DNA of 64,000 nucleotides from NCBI RefSeq assembly GCF_000814005.1, contig NZ_JWLK01000001.1:1178001-1242000 (forward strand). The letters run 5' to 3'. The stretch comes from Ruegeria sp. ANG-S4 (GTDB lineage: Bacteria; Pseudomonadota; Alphaproteobacteria; Rhodobacterales; Rhodobacteraceae). A program made the translations under genes and the position numbers. Shown piece by piece: positions 42,013 to 51,756 of the stretch. The first letter of the stretch is position 1. Each line of letters opens with the position of its first letter. The notes beneath the pieces were generated by a model. That model worked only from the letters and a program-made list of their open reading frames with translations, was not told the DNA's origin and ran no database searches.

Positions 42013-43254
42013 TCACCGCGAATAGAACCCGTCGCTTAGTTCCTGCCGCAACCGCAGGCGTTCCGGGTATTCTCTCAGAAATTGTTCGGGGGGCTTGCCT
42101 TCCCAAACTTGCGCATAAACCCGCATCTTGTTGCCGCCATAGATCTTTGCAAGGTCCTCGTTGGAATAGCCGCGCGCCCACAGGTCATCGGTGATTGCCG
42201 CAAGGATCTTGGCAAGCTCACCGTTGCCTGTCGCGCCTCTATTGAAGGCGTCGATCATATAACCACCATCATCGTACATGCTTGCGTTTGCTGTGGCGAA
42301 CTGCACAACCAGTTCCAGTGAGAACATATCGTCGGTTGCTATCCCTACATGGTCAACACCTACAAGTTTGACGTAGTAGTCGATCATGTCAGCGGCCTGT
42401 TTGGGCGAGATATCCTCGGGCCAAACGCCGTCCATCATCCATTCTGTAAAGGTGGGAGACACATAGCCACCCGACTTGGCCGCGCGCAGCGCCTCGTCGT
42501 CGGGAATGGCCCGATAGCACCCTCGCGGTGTTGCGTCGGGTCCATTTGCATAAAGACCCGCGGGCACGGAATGCGTGTAGACATACGGCACGCCCGGATA
42601 GTTTTCGTCCATGTAGTCCATAGCGTCGTTGGCCGTTTTGGAGCCGGTGTGACTCAGGTCCAGCAGGATGCCGAAACGCACCATTTCATCGATGACCGAC
42701 TTTCCCCAAGGTGTCAGACCGATGTCGCGTCCGTTGTAGGCCGCCAACTGCCCAGAACCAGTGCGGAAAATGTCGTTGTAAGCAAGGATCATACTCTTGA
42801 TCCCTAGATCCTTAAGCACTGACATCTTCTTGAGGTCGCCGTCCAGGATCGTAGCCGTTTGGCTGTTCCAGATCACAGCTGTCTTGCCTTGAATATGCGC
42901 GGCTTCGATATCGCGGGTTTCATTCACGATCAGGTAATTTTCCGGTTGTTGCGCCATGGCCGCCCGGAAATGGTAGTGCTGATCAAGAAAGGTCTCAAAG
43001 GACATGTCCGCTGCGGCCAGCGTCATCTCGTGGCCGGTAATCCCATTTTCCCGGGCGCGTTCAAAATAGGTGTGAAGCTGCTCATACTCAGTCCATCCGG
43101 TGCCATACGGACTGGCCAACATGCCCAAAACGATCGTGTCCTGCACAAATTGTCGCGCTTTTTCTGACGCATCCCACGTTTTGCTTTCCTCGCTTGCGTG
43201 CAGCGCGCCACCGAATGCAATCGCCGCGGCGGTTGCGGCCAATAGGGTCTTCAT
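42013..43254 (-). CDS. Divergent membrane dipeptidase (peptidase M19) homologue, exported
   Basis: A 413-residue protein with a Sec signal (about 1-20, ending LHA). The M19 core is clear: [13 protein letters not shown] (158-170), [23 protein letters not shown] at 199-202 and THS at 227-229. The late aspartate region reads VGIATDDMF instead of the usual G-S-D-F. Two metal-site elements are missing. The N-terminal HxD is replaced by GMLASPYGT (44-52), and the bridging Glu after GKTA is replaced by IWNSQ (128-132). GGAGG seven bases upstream fixes ATG 43254; a long upstream open frame is rejected. It is last in an operon with an amidohydrolase, DUF3299 protein and porin. Either an altered chemistry or a non-catalytic role is implied. 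Confidence 0.85.
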   Translation of the reverse strand: MKTLLAATAAAIAFGGALHASEESKTWDASEKARQFVQDTIVLGMLASPYGTGWTEYEQLHTYFERARENGITGHEMTLAAADMSFETFLDQHYHFRAAMAQQPENYLIVNETRDIEAAHIQGKTAVIWNSQTATILDGDLKKMSVLKDLGIKSMILAYNDIFRTGSGQLAAYNGRDIGLTPWGKSVIDEMVRFGILLDLSHTGSKTANDAMDYMDENYPGVPYVYTHSVPAGLYANGPDATPRGCYRAIPDDEALRAAKSGGYVSPTFTEWMMDGVWPEDISPKQAADMIDYYVKLVGVDHVGIATDDMFSLELVVQFATANASMYDDGGYMIDAFNRGATGNGELAKILAAITDDLWARGYSNEDLAKIYGGNKMRVYAQVWEGKPPEQFLREYPERLRLRQELSDGFYSR

Positions 43255-43304
43255 TGCAGAGCCTCCTTGATTAATCTGGTTTGTTCCACGTCGTTCCAGC
43301 CGCA

Positions 43305-44483
43305 TCAAAAGACGATCCGGGTGCGCAGACCGAGAAGCGTGATGCTGTTCTGATCTTGGTTTAACAGCGGATTGGAGATGAACTGTATCGATGGGGTGAT
43401 TTGCAGACCGGGCGAGACCGAAAAACGATAGAACGCCTCGACCGTGAATTGGGTCCCATCGATACCACGAGCTTCGGCCCAGTTCAGACCCAACCCGGCC
43501 AAATCCGTGTTTCGGCCGTAGTACCCCATACCGGCGGACAGGGATCGTTTGTACAGAGCGGCCGTGCCCTTGGCCGCGCCGGCCCGCACAAACGGCATCC
43601 ATTTATTGTTCACGAACCAAGCGGCTGAAAACGCGCCACCATAATCTTCCGGGCGGGTGCCGTCATTGGCGGCGTCGGCATGCCAAAGGGTCAGGTGGAT
43701 GTTGTCGAAATAGATGCGGTCGAAGCCGGAGGTGCATCCAATTTCGAGTGACTTGAACAGGTCACCGTCGCTGAAAACCTCCAGATTCGGATCAGACGGG
43801 TCGGCGTTTGCATCGGCAACGCTTGCGACGGCATACAGATTTTTGCTTAGCCTCAAACCGCCCGCAATGCCCGGCCCGGGATTTGGCGCGTTGATTGTTG
43901 GATTTGTGTTGAACGCGAGGTTTTGAAACCCGCTGTAAGGGCTGACCAGACCGTAGATATCAATGAAATCAGTGACGTCAATTTGGCCAATCTGAAGGGT
44001 CCATGCGCCATCATCGGCCCTTTGCGTCCAGAACAGATTGGTCAGCAGCAGCCCGGTGTCATTGAAAGCTGTCCCGGTAATCGAAAGGGCGCCGCCATCC
44101 AGACCCAGAAATTGGGGGGCAACACCGGTGTAGCTATGCCGCTGCTCGATTTTGAATGTCAGCGATCCACGTTCAGTTGCCTGCCAATTGCCGTAGAACC
44201 GGGCGATGCCACCGGCCGCTTCGCCAGTGCCAACATCGGCGGTCGTGGTCTGACCCAAAGCGAGGTAGTCCACGTTGAATCGAAAGCCGCCATCGGCCAG
44301 TTTGTCTTTCCAGTTGAACCAACCCGGCGCGATGTCCCGTGGAAAATTCGAACGATACTGCGGGTCTGTCAGGCCATCACCGGGCTCAAGATCGGCTTCG
44401 ACCGAAGACGGCCCGGAAAGGCCTTGTGCCGAGGCAGGTCCCGACAATGCGATTACCAAGGCGGCGATTAGTGGCCTTATCAT
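43305..44483 (-). CDS. Outer-membrane porin, OprB-like carbohydrate-selective family
   Basis: A 392-residue outer-membrane protein. A Sec signal covers residues 1-20 (SGPASAQ), and the mature part alternates short strands with aromatic girdle residues. The last residue is Phe (TRIVF), the BamA-recognition end of outer-membrane barrels. Segments such as [18 protein letters not shown] and [20 protein letters not shown] fit the OprB family, whose channels pass sugars and other small solutes. ATG 44483 overlaps the DUF3299 stop (ATGA); the upstream in-frame extension lies within that gene. With an amidohydrolase and a dipeptidase homologue in the operon, the solute may be a small amide or peptide rather than a sugar. 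Confidence 0.87.
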   Translation of the reverse strand: MIRPLIAALVIALSGPASAQGLSGPSSVEADLEPGDGLTDPQYRSNFPRDIAPGWFNWKDKLADGGFRFNVDYLALGQTTTADVGTGEAAGGIARFYGNWQATERGSLTFKIEQRHSYTGVAPQFLGLDGGALSITGTAFNDTGLLLTNLFWTQRADDGAWTLQIGQIDVTDFIDIYGLVSPYSGFQNLAFNTNPTINAPNPGPGIAGGLRLSKNLYAVASVADANADPSDPNLEVFSDGDLFKSLEIGCTSGFDRIYFDNIHLTLWHADAANDGTRPEDYGGAFSAAWFVNNKWMPFVRAGAAKGTAALYKRSLSAGMGYYGRNTDLAGLGLNWAEARGIDGTQFTVEAFYRFSVSPGLQITPSIQFISNPLLNQDQNSITLLGLRTRIVF

Positions 44484-45244
44484 TCGGACGCGTTGACCCC
44501 GCCGGTCTTTCGATCCATCGCCGCGCGAATGTGGTCGGTTGTACGCCGTTTCCACGCCAGCCTGTCCGCCTCTGTTTCCAGAGTTTCCACGCTGTCCGTT
44601 TCCAACTGGAATGTGGCATTCATAGGCACAAGCCCATCCACGACCATCATGCTTTGCATTGAGGGCTCGATCCTCAGCGTCCCGGTTAGTCGCACCGGTT
44701 CATGAAAATAACCGGGTGTCCAATCCCCGTTCAGCCTTACGCGGATCATCTGGTTCGGCGGCGGAGGTGGCATGTGGCTGCACATGCCGCGTTCCGGTAC
44801 CAGATACGCCACCGGTTGACCGTCCGGATCGTTGGGCGCAGGAATGGCAAACCCTGTCAGTGTCACCGTCTGGCCATCGAATTGCGGGTTTCCAGCGGTG
44901 CCCGCTTTTCTGCGCCGTTCTGTGACAACCTCGCGCTGATCCAGCAACCAATCGACATCAATGCCCTTTTCGACCAGTTCACCTTCGGTTTCCTGAAGAC
45001 GCTGCTGCCAGTTTTGTCTTTCCTCCGTGCTGCCAAACTCTTGCTGTAGATTGCGACGCAAACGCACAACATACAGAATACTGTCAAATTGTTCCGGGCT
45101 GAGGTCCCGATACGGGTCTTCGAAACTCTGCGCGGATGGATCGGGCAGGCGGTCCCATGTAAGCACTGAGTCCGGTGCCGTGATGGCCGCGCGAGGGGAC
45201 GATACCAGCGCAGTAAAGAAAACGATCTGAAGCCAATTGCGCAT
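44480..45244 (-). CDS. DUF3299-domain periplasmic protein
   Basis: A 254-residue exported protein with an N-terminal hydrophobic signal (VFFTALVSSPRAA). The C-terminal half carries the DUF3299 pattern: TLTGFAIPAPNDPDG, then LVPERGMCSHMPPPPPNQM with the conserved Cys-His and proline run. The middle (about 45-110) is helical and charged. DUF3299 proteins are of unknown biochemical role and often sit next to transporters for metals or small solutes. ATG 45244 is preferred because GGAG lies 8 bases upstream; ATG 45262, six codons earlier, is possible. It starts 25 bases after the amidohydrolase stop and overlaps the porin start. Confidence 0.82.
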   Translation of the reverse strand: MRNWLQIVFFTALVSSPRAAITAPDSVLTWDRLPDPSAQSFEDPYRDLSPEQFDSILYVVRLRRNLQQEFGSTEERQNWQQRLQETEGELVEKGIDVDWLLDQREVVTERRRKAGTAGNPQFDGQTVTLTGFAIPAPNDPDGQPVAYLVPERGMCSHMPPPPPNQMIRVRLNGDWTPGYFHEPVRLTGTLRIEPSMQSMMVVDGLVPMNATFQLETDSVETLETEADRLAWKRRTTDHIRAAMDRKTGGVNASE

Positions 45245-45269
45245 GAAACCGCTCCGCTTCATTGAATGG

Positions 45270-46667
45270 TCAATCCAACGTGTTTTTGTAGATCACACCG
45301 TCTTTCATGATGAGTTGGATGGTTTCCGGGCTTTCAGGTCTTGGATCTGCGCCGAACCATTGATCTCCGGTGCCGACGACCGAGAAATCCTCAAGCGGAT
45401 TGCCGTCGATCAACAGGATGTCCGCATAGGCACCTTCTTCGATCACCCCGAGTTTGCCGTCGGTGTATGGGTTCATAAAGTCGCCCGACAGCGCAACGAC
45501 CTCACCGCCGGTCGATGTTAGTGTCACCATGGACGTGTATGGCCCGAAGAATTCGTTGTTCAGGTGCTTTTCGTAAGCAATCTGGATATTGCACGCCTCG
45601 ACAGAGCCAACGCAGTCCGTCTGAAACCCTCGCTTCACCGGGCATTCCTTCATGTTGTCAATGTAGCCTGCGAATGTTGCCGAGGCCGATTTCGCCTTGG
45701 CCAAGCTAGACGGAACATTGGCGACGGCGGGGATATCCAGAAGACCGGGGTCAAATGCAGTCAGGTTCGTTGTGATGTACGCGCCTTTCTCGTTCATTAC
45801 CTCGGCGATTTCGCAGTCGAACGAGAACCCGTGTTCGATTGACATAACGCCTGCGTCGAGTGCATTCAGGATCGCTTCTTTTCGGTAGGAATGGGCCATA
45901 ACATAGCTGCCGTATTCATTTGCAACCTGAACAGCGGCCTTGATTTCTTCGGGTGATCCCGCCAGCAACTGCCACGGATCAAAGGCTGAAACGACGCCCC
46001 CGGATTGCATGAACTTCAACTGCGTTGCACCCATACGGAAATTGTTGCGCGCGAACTTGTAAACGTCATCGACCCCACTGATTTCTTGTGCCAGATTCAG
46101 CCGGCTCATGTTCGTCTCTGATCCCGGGGGAGCGGTGAAATTGGCAAAATCGGCGTGGCCTCCTCGCGTTCCGATAAACGCGCCTGAGGGGTAATATCGG
46201 GGGCCTTCGATTTGTCCCGAGTCAATTGCCCGGCGCAAACCGCCGTTGGCGCCGCCGGCATCCCGAACGGTGGTGAACCCTTGCATCAGATACATTTCTG
46301 CCATCCTTGCGCCGTGGATCGCAAAATCTTCCCACGTTGTATTGGCCTCCATCGCCGGAAGGGTCGGCCCCATCAACATCAGATGCGCGTGAAGTTCGAT
46401 GAAGCCGGGGGTAAGCGTGCGTCCTTCACCGTCTATGACAGTGGCGCCGGGGGCCGTGATCGCATCGCTCGAAACAGATTTGATAAGGTTGCCCTCAACC
46501 AGAACAGAGCCGTTTTCAATAAGAGCTTCGTCGACGCCATTGAAAATATTGACGTTCGTAAACAGCACTTGCGGGGGTGTCTGTTCCTGCGCTGCCGCAG
46601 GCAGGCCGCAGGCGATTAATAGGGGTATTGCCGAGGTAATGAGTTTTGATTTCAACAGTCCACGCAT
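45270..46667 (-). CDS. Exported metal-dependent amidohydrolase
   Basis: A 465-residue amidohydrolase-superfamily enzyme with a Sec signal (about 1-26, ending PAAAQ), so it acts in the periplasm. The fold opens with TLTPGFIELHAHLML, giving the first two His ligands. QLKFMQSGG holds the candidate carbamylated Lys, VMAHSYRKEAI and SIEHGFSF the next His ligands, and VALSGDF the final Asp. It resembles the imidazolonepropionase / Xaa-Pro dipeptidase-like branch that cleaves cyclic amides or peptides. It is first in its operon, diverging from an AraC regulator across 148 bases. Confidence 0.87.
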   Translation of the reverse strand: MRGLLKSKLITSAIPLLIACGLPAAAQEQTPPQVLFTNVNIFNGVDEALIENGSVLVEGNLIKSVSSDAITAPGATVIDGEGRTLTPGFIELHAHLMLMGPTLPAMEANTTWEDFAIHGARMAEMYLMQGFTTVRDAGGANGGLRRAIDSGQIEGPRYYPSGAFIGTRGGHADFANFTAPPGSETNMSRLNLAQEISGVDDVYKFARNNFRMGATQLKFMQSGGVVSAFDPWQLLAGSPEEIKAAVQVANEYGSYVMAHSYRKEAILNALDAGVMSIEHGFSFDCEIAEVMNEKGAYITTNLTAFDPGLLDIPAVANVPSSLAKAKSASATFAGYIDNMKECPVKRGFQTDCVGSVEACNIQIAYEKHLNNEFFGPYTSMVTLTSTGGEVVALSGDFMNPYTDGKLGVIEEGAYADILLIDGNPLEDFSVVGTGDQWFGADPRPESPETIQLIMKDGVIYKNTLD

Positions 46668-46815
46668 TTCGAGCTACCTCCGCTTCGGGTTCCTCAAATT
46701 CTAGCGCGCTTACCTGAAAACACATTGCCATTTTTGAATTCATACTGGACTTTTTTCGGCAAAAAGAGGCAAATATTGGCTTCAAAGAGTTATACAATAA
46801 CAAGACTGGCCAGAC

Positions 46816-47835
46816 GTGACAGACAACTCAAACTCGAATCCCTCGCTCGGTTTCATCCGGCTTTCAAACGCTGCGCTGTTTTCCAACAGTCTGCGTTCGC
46901 GTGGCATTGATCCAGAAGCTGCATTCAAATCACATGGCCTTTCAGCGACAGCGGCTGCAGACGAAAACCTGTTTGTACATGCCGAGGTTTTCTACGGCCT
47001 GACAAATACGTTTGCGGATTTGGTAAATGACAAGTTTCTGGGCGTACGCGTCGGCGAGGGTTTCGCGTTTTCGGATTGGCCGCCCTTTGCAAGCGCCGCG
47101 TCGAACGCCAAGACACTCAGCGAATTTCTGATCCGTTATGTTCAGATGGTCCCGACCGAAGTGAGCTCGGTAAAACACAGCCTCTTGGTTGAACCGAACA
47201 CAGCCACGTATCAGGTGACGCGTTTCGGTGACCCCGGCGTCGCGCCAGTACAGGTAACGGGTTTTGGCTGTGCCCAGTACATCAGGGTCATTCGCGCGGT
47301 TACCGGCCAGTTCTGGGATCCCACCAAAGTGACTTTCAAGAGCAAATACATTGGTGGAATTCCCGCAGACTATCAGGACGTGCAGATCGCTTTTTCCAGC
47401 AATCCCGGTATTGAGATCACCTTTCCTGTTGATTGGCTTTTCAAGGCGTTACAACTCAACATTCAGGTGGCCGAGGGGCAGACATCCAAAGTCGCATCGG
47501 AGGTGACAGTCGTCACCGCTCTCAGGTCGGTGCTTGCCGGCAATCTCGACAAAGCCGATCTTGGCCCCGTTGCCGTTGCAAAACTGTTGGGCCTGGAAGG
47601 GGATCGTCTTGTAAAGGCTCTGAAGCAGAACGGAACCACTCTTTCCAAAGAGGTGAAGCGACTGAAAATCGAACGCGCAAAAAGCGAACTGTCCAAAAGC
47701 GACAAAACAATCTCGGAGATTGGTCTCTCACTTGGCTATCACGATAACGCACATTTCACCCGCTTCTTTCGATCACAAACCGGCGTAAATCCCAGTGCTT
47801 TCCGAAGCCATGCAGCTTCGGCGAGGCAGCGTTAG
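46816..47835 (+). CDS. AraC-family transcriptional regulator (OruR/ArgR-like sensor)
   Basis: A 339-residue regulator with an N-terminal ligand-binding half of the arabinose-binding-domain-of-AraC type (family PF12625), for example SLRSRGIDPEAAFKSHGL, and a C-terminal double HTH. The second HTH reads KTISEIGLSLGYHDNAHF followed by TRFFRSQTGVNPSAFR, a standard AraC ending. The start is GTG 46816; no strong ribosome site is visible. Being divergent from the amidohydrolase operon, it probably activates it in response to that pathway's substrate. Confidence 0.88.
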   Translation: MTDNSNSNPSLGFIRLSNAALFSNSLRSRGIDPEAAFKSHGLSATAAADENLFVHAEVFYGLTNTFADLVNDKFLGVRVGEGFAFSDWPPFASAASNAKTLSEFLIRYVQMVPTEVSSVKHSLLVEPNTATYQVTRFGDPGVAPVQVTGFGCAQYIRVIRAVTGQFWDPTKVTFKSKYIGGIPADYQDVQIAFSSNPGIEITFPVDWLFKALQLNIQVAEGQTSKVASEVTVVTALRSVLAGNLDKADLGPVAVAKLLGLEGDRLVKALKQNGTTLSKEVKRLKIERAKSELSKSDKTISEIGLSLGYHDNAHFTRFFRSQTGVNPSAFRSHAASARQR

Positions 47836-48129
47836 CGGGTGGCTTGCCACTAAAATGAAGATGACCCGTCAGTTTGTCTAGGTAACGTGGATCGAAGCGG
47901 TCAAGGGCGCCAGAGCAGCGGTCCAATGAAGACTCGCTGCAATGCAGCTCTCAATCCAAACACGCGACACCCGTTTCATATTCGGTTTCTTTGTCGCCTT
48001 AACAGATCAAGTATCTTTCGCACGCACGTTTGATGCAGGCGCGTTCTCAACCGCATGTCGGCATGTCATGAGGTTGAGTGAGGAGATCGTAACCCAAAGT
48101 CTGTACTACCGACACGCAGCGGCGAAAGC

Positions 48130-48642
48130 TCACGCGGTGCCGCGGGTAGGGCGGTTGTTTTCGATGTTGAACTTCATTCCGTCCAGCAATTCGTCAAGAT
48201 CGGGTCGCGCAGCGGGGCCATTGGAAATGTCAACCAACATCAGGCTGCCGTCCGGACGGATGCCGAAGGCGCCGGGTTCGGCAAACAGGTTTGATGTTTC
48301 CGCCTCCGATAGTGGCTCTGAAACGTAAAGGCCCAGCGAACGCATCTGCGCTGCGGTCATGCCATATCCCAGGTCGAATGCCCATCCGAACTCTTCCTTG
48401 TCGGTCCGGGCCTTTTCCTTTGTATCAGCCGAGACAACCACCACGTCCAGCAAGCTGTCCCAGTCGGGCAGCATGGCGTTCAATTTGTTCAGGAACCGTT
48501 TGCAACGCGGACAATGTCTGCCGCGATAGACAAACAGCATCGTCCAACGGTCTTTGGGTTGGCCAATCTCCAGCTCGCCACCACTGACGGCGAAGAAACT
48601 GAGAGGTCCGACGGGCGCGTTCACTGAAGGCTTGTGCGACAT
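48130..48642 (-). CDS. AhpC/TSA-type redoxin domain protein
   Basis: A 170-residue soluble thioredoxin-fold protein. The CxxC active site is Cys44-Cys47 in GRHCPRCKRFL, and the fold continues with VVVVSADTKEKAR and GAFGIRPDGSLMLVDIS. It lacks the peroxiredoxin TxxC pattern, so a thiol-disulfide or peroxidase-like role is uncertain. There is no signal peptide. ATG 48642 has AAGGG about 9 bases upstream; the longer frame to 48768 lacks a site. It is a single gene with open spaces on both sides (294 bases downstream contain no gene). Confidence 0.82.
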   Translation of the reverse strand: MSHKPSVNAPVGPLSFFAVSGGELEIGQPKDRWTMLFVYRGRHCPRCKRFLNKLNAMLPDWDSLLDVVVVSADTKEKARTDKEEFGWAFDLGYGMTAAQMRSLGLYVSEPLSEAETSNLFAEPGAFGIRPDGSLMLVDISNGPAARPDLDELLDGMKFNIENNRPTRGTA

Positions 48643-48828
48643 TTCAATTTCCCTTGCTTTTGATTTCAGATGGGCGCACGAAAAACTGGGGCGTAGGGTG
48701 CGGCCCAGAACCCCAACCCGCGCTTTGCCATGGTTGGTTAAAGCAGAAATGTCGAAACTCAAACTCACAAGTGCTGCATTGAAGAGGTGAACCTGGCACA
48801 GATGCGCCTGCCATCAGATCAAATTTGG

Positions 48829-50112
48829 TCATCCGATCAATCCCGGCAACGTAAGTGAAATCGCGGGGACGAACGTGATCAGCATCAAAGCCAGCAGAAT
48901 TGCAAGGTAAAACGGCCAGATCGTTCGCACGGCTTTTTCCATCGGCAATTTGCCGACGGCGCACCCGACAAACAGGCAGGATCCGACAGGAGGCGTGCAC
49001 AAGCCCAACCCCAGGTTCACGAGCAAGATCATTCCGAATTGAAGCGGGTCAATCCCAAGGCTATTGGCTACCGGCAAGAAAATGGGTGTGCAGATCAGAA
49101 TGAGAGCCGCCATATCCATGATCATGCCAAGCAACAACAATACCGCATTGATCATCAACAGGATCAGTATCGGATTTTCTGTTAGCCCGGTCAGCAGGTC
49201 CACGGTTTTGTCTGGAACTCTGTAGAACGTCAGCATGTAGGCGAAAGCACCAGCACATGCGATTAGGATCATGACCATCGCTGTTGTGCGCACGGCAGAC
49301 GCCACGGCAATGCAAAAGTTTTCCCAAGTTATGCTTCTGTAGACGATGAGCGTGACAACGAAGGCGTAGATTGCACCGAACGCGCCGGACTCGGTGACGG
49401 TGAAAATCCCCGACAGAACGCCGCCGACGATGATAACGGCAGTCAGAAGACCAGGTATTGCGCTGAAGAAACTCAGGGCGAGCGCTTGCCAACCTGGAAA
49501 CTTCTCAGCCTTGTAGCCTCGGCGCACAGCCACAAGATACGCGGCCACTGCCAGGCACAGGCACATCAGAACACCGGGCACCACACCGGCCAGAAACAGC
49601 TTTGAGATCGAGATACCGCCACCTGCCGCGATGGCGAAGATGATCATGTTGTGGCTTGGCGGAATGATGATCCCGGCGATCGAGGATGTGACGGTCACGT
49701 TAACGGCATAGTCCGCATCATAACCTTTCTCTTTCATGACCGGCACCAGGATAGACCCCAACGCAGAAATGTCCGCGATGGCCGATCCTGAGATGCCGCC
49801 GAAAAGCATCGAAGAGAACACGTTTACGATTCCGAGACCGCCCCGCACGGCACCAACCGCCGCCGAAGCAAACCTGACAAGCCGCATTGCAATTCCGCCA
49901 TGGAACATCAACTCGCCGGCGAAAATGAAGAATGGAATTGCCATCAGGGAAAAGACGTTGATCCCGGACACGATCCGCTGGAACCCGATCATCAGGGGCA
50001 ACCCTTCGAACCAGAACGCAGAAATGGCCGCAATTCCAAGTGCGAATGCGACAGGCGTGCCGATCAGAACGCAGAGGGCGAACACGCCAAGCAGTAAGAG
50101 TATTCCCATCAA
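48829..50112 (-). CDS. TRAP transporter large membrane subunit (DctM type)
   Basis: A 427-residue inner-membrane protein with twelve or so helices, the channel part of a sodium-coupled TRAP importer. Hallmarks are FFIFAGELMFHGGIAMRLV (about 65-80), IIIPPSHNMIIFAIAAGG (about 148-165) and a DMAALILICTPIFLPVANSLGIDP stretch read in pieces. It follows the small-subunit gene by 6 bases. Together with the periplasmic receptor at 50721 it would import an acid, likely a uronate given the SDR and KdgF-like cupin nearby. Confidence 0.92.
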   Translation of the reverse strand: MMGILLLLGVFALCVLIGTPVAFALGIAAISAFWFEGLPLMIGFQRIVSGINVFSLMAIPFFIFAGELMFHGGIAMRLVRFASAAVGAVRGGLGIVNVFSSMLFGGISGSAIADISALGSILVPVMKEKGYDADYAVNVTVTSSIAGIIIPPSHNMIIFAIAAGGGISISKLFLAGVVPGVLMCLCLAVAAYLVAVRRGYKAEKFPGWQALALSFFSAIPGLLTAVIIVGGVLSGIFTVTESGAFGAIYAFVVTLIVYRSITWENFCIAVASAVRTTAMVMILIACAGAFAYMLTFYRVPDKTVDLLTGLTENPILILLMINAVLLLLGMIMDMAALILICTPIFLPVANSLGIDPLQFGMILLVNLGLGLCTPPVGSCLFVGCAVGKLPMEKAVRTIWPFYLAILLALMLITFVPAISLTLPGLIG

Positions 50113-50118
50113 TTGCCT

Positions 50119-50646
50119 CTATTCAATGCTGTCGCTGCGCGCGTCAAAACCCGCAAAGAGGCGGATCAGGTGGCCAACGGAAAAAAGGAGTATGAGGCCG
50201 CCGCCAATAGTCAGAGGCAATGAGCGCAGGCCCTCGGGAACCTGTATCAAGGGGATCAGCGATCCCCATTTGAATATCGTGAGTCGAGCGCCAAACCACA
50301 GCATCAAGATGCCAAACCCGGCCATAAGCACGTCCGTTAGAACGACCAGAACATTTCGGACACCCCGGGGAACCGAAGTGCGCACGAGGGACACGGACAG
50401 ATGCGTATTGTCGTGAACGCCGACCGCTGCACCAAGAAATGCAATTGTCATGACAAGAAGCAGCGCAACTTGCTCGACCCAGGTTGGCGTTGCATTCAAC
50501 ACATAGCGTCCAAACACGAGCCACCCGAAAATGACCGTGATGACGACCAGTGCGACGCCGGTCACTATCCGGCAAACATCGGCGATCCAATCCAGGATCA
50601 CGACCATTCTGCGCACCGCTTCTGGGGGTTCTGATGATCTATTCAT
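50119..50646 (-). CDS. TRAP transporter small membrane subunit (DctQ type)
   Basis: A 175-residue protein with four membrane helices (starting RMVVILDWIADVCRIVTGVA) typical of the small subunit. The conserved FGRYVLNATPTWVEQVALLLV-type loop of the second helix is present in the first half. It lies between the receptor gene and the large-subunit gene, and a hairpin separates it from the receptor gene. Confidence 0.9.
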   Translation of the reverse strand: MNRSSEPPEAVRRMVVILDWIADVCRIVTGVALVVITVIFGWLVFGRYVLNATPTWVEQVALLLVMTIAFLGAAVGVHDNTHLSVSLVRTSVPRGVRNVLVVLTDVLMAGFGILMLWFGARLTIFKWGSLIPLIQVPEGLRSLPLTIGGGLILLFSVGHLIRLFAGFDARSDSIE

Positions 50647-50671
50647 TGGCCTACGAGGTTTAACAAGACAT

Positions 50672-50694
50672 CCGATCCCGCATCGCGGGACCGG
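50672..50694 (-). other. Hairpin between TRAP receptor and small-subunit genes
   Basis: TCCCGC (50676-50681) and GCGGGA (50685-50690) form a 6-bp stem with a three-base loop, extended by CCG/CGG after one mismatch. There is no T-run on the minus strand. Its position mirrors the hairpins after other binding-protein genes in this window. Confidence 0.5.
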
Positions 50695-50720
50695 ACCGTT
50701 TCAGACTTGATTTTGCTAAA

Positions 50721-51704
50721 TCAGTCCGTTGCCTGGATGGTTTCGACCAGCGGGCGCAAATCTGGGTTGGTGGCAAAGTATGCCTCGTAAACCGGACCCA
50801 TGGCCGCCTGGAAGGGGGCCTTGTCCGCCACGTCGTTCACGACCACGCCACTTGCTTCGACGGCTTCACGGCTGGCTGCTTCGCGTTCGGCCCACAATTG
50901 CCGCTGCAACTCTGCCGACTCTTCTGCCGCCTCGCGAACCGCAGTTTGCATCTCGGGCGATAGGGCATTGAACGTGTCAGTGTTGATGCAGATGCATTCA
51001 GGGATGATCAGGTGCTGCGACAGAGAGTAGTAGCCGGCGACCTCAAAATGGCCTGTCGACTCATAAGAAGGCCAGTTGTTTTCCGCACCGTCCACAACGC
51101 CGGTCTTCAGCGCCTGATAGACTTCGGCGAAGGCCATCGGAGAAGGGTTTCCACCAAGCTCGTCAATCATGCCCGTGAACAGATCATTGTTCATGACGCG
51201 AACCTTCATCCCTTCGACATCAGCCGGCGTGTTGATTGCCTTACTGCCATTGTAGAAAGACCGGGCACCTGCGTCATACCAAGCCAAAGGTGTCAGCCCT
51301 TTTTCCGCCATTCCGGCCGCGATTGCCTCGCCGCCTTCGCTTTCCAGGACACGGAACATGTGCGGGACGTCTTTGAAAATGAAAGGCAATGATACAACGT
51401 TGGCCTCGGCCACAATGGGACCGATTGGACCTAAGTTGAAGTTGCCAACCTCCAGCGCGCCTGCGCGAACCTGTTCAACTGCATCGGGCTGACTGCCCAA
51501 TGTGCCGCCGTGGAACATTTGCAGATTGATCTCGCCGCCTGTCTTTTCCGTCACAAGCTCGGCGAATTTGTCCATCGCAATTGTGTTTGGGTATCCGTCC
51601 ACATGGATGTTCCATCCGCGCCAGTCTTCCGCAAAAGACGCGGTTCCCATAAGAACAACCAAAGCGGCGGCACTTGTAAGTGTTTTGGATAGTTTGATGT
51701 TCAT
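50721..51704 (-). CDS. TRAP transporter periplasmic substrate-binding protein (DctP type)
   Basis: A 327-residue periplasmic receptor. The Sec signal ends about residue 25 (TASFA), then EDWRGWNIHVDGYP begins the mature protein. The family arginine that contacts the substrate carboxylate is in GMKVRVMNN, followed by GGNPSPMAFAEVYQAL, and VDGAENNWPSY is characteristic. Carboxylate binding is thus expected. ATG 51704 is supported by GGAGG six bases upstream; the longer frame to 51851 is rejected. It is the first gene of its TRAP set and follows the SDR gene on the same strand. Confidence 0.92.
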   Translation of the reverse strand: MNIKLSKTLTSAAALVVLMGTASFAEDWRGWNIHVDGYPNTIAMDKFAELVTEKTGGEINLQMFHGGTLGSQPDAVEQVRAGALEVGNFNLGPIGPIVAEANVVSLPFIFKDVPHMFRVLESEGGEAIAAGMAEKGLTPLAWYDAGARSFYNGSKAINTPADVEGMKVRVMNNDLFTGMIDELGGNPSPMAFAEVYQALKTGVVDGAENNWPSYESTGHFEVAGYYSLSQHLIIPECICINTDTFNALSPEMQTAVREAAEESAELQRQLWAEREAASREAVEASGVVVNDVADKAPFQAAMGPVYEAYFATNPDLRPLVETIQATD

Positions 51705-51756
51705 TTTTTCCTCCCTAGAAAAACAGACAAAAATGGTGATGTGTGACCGAAGCCGG

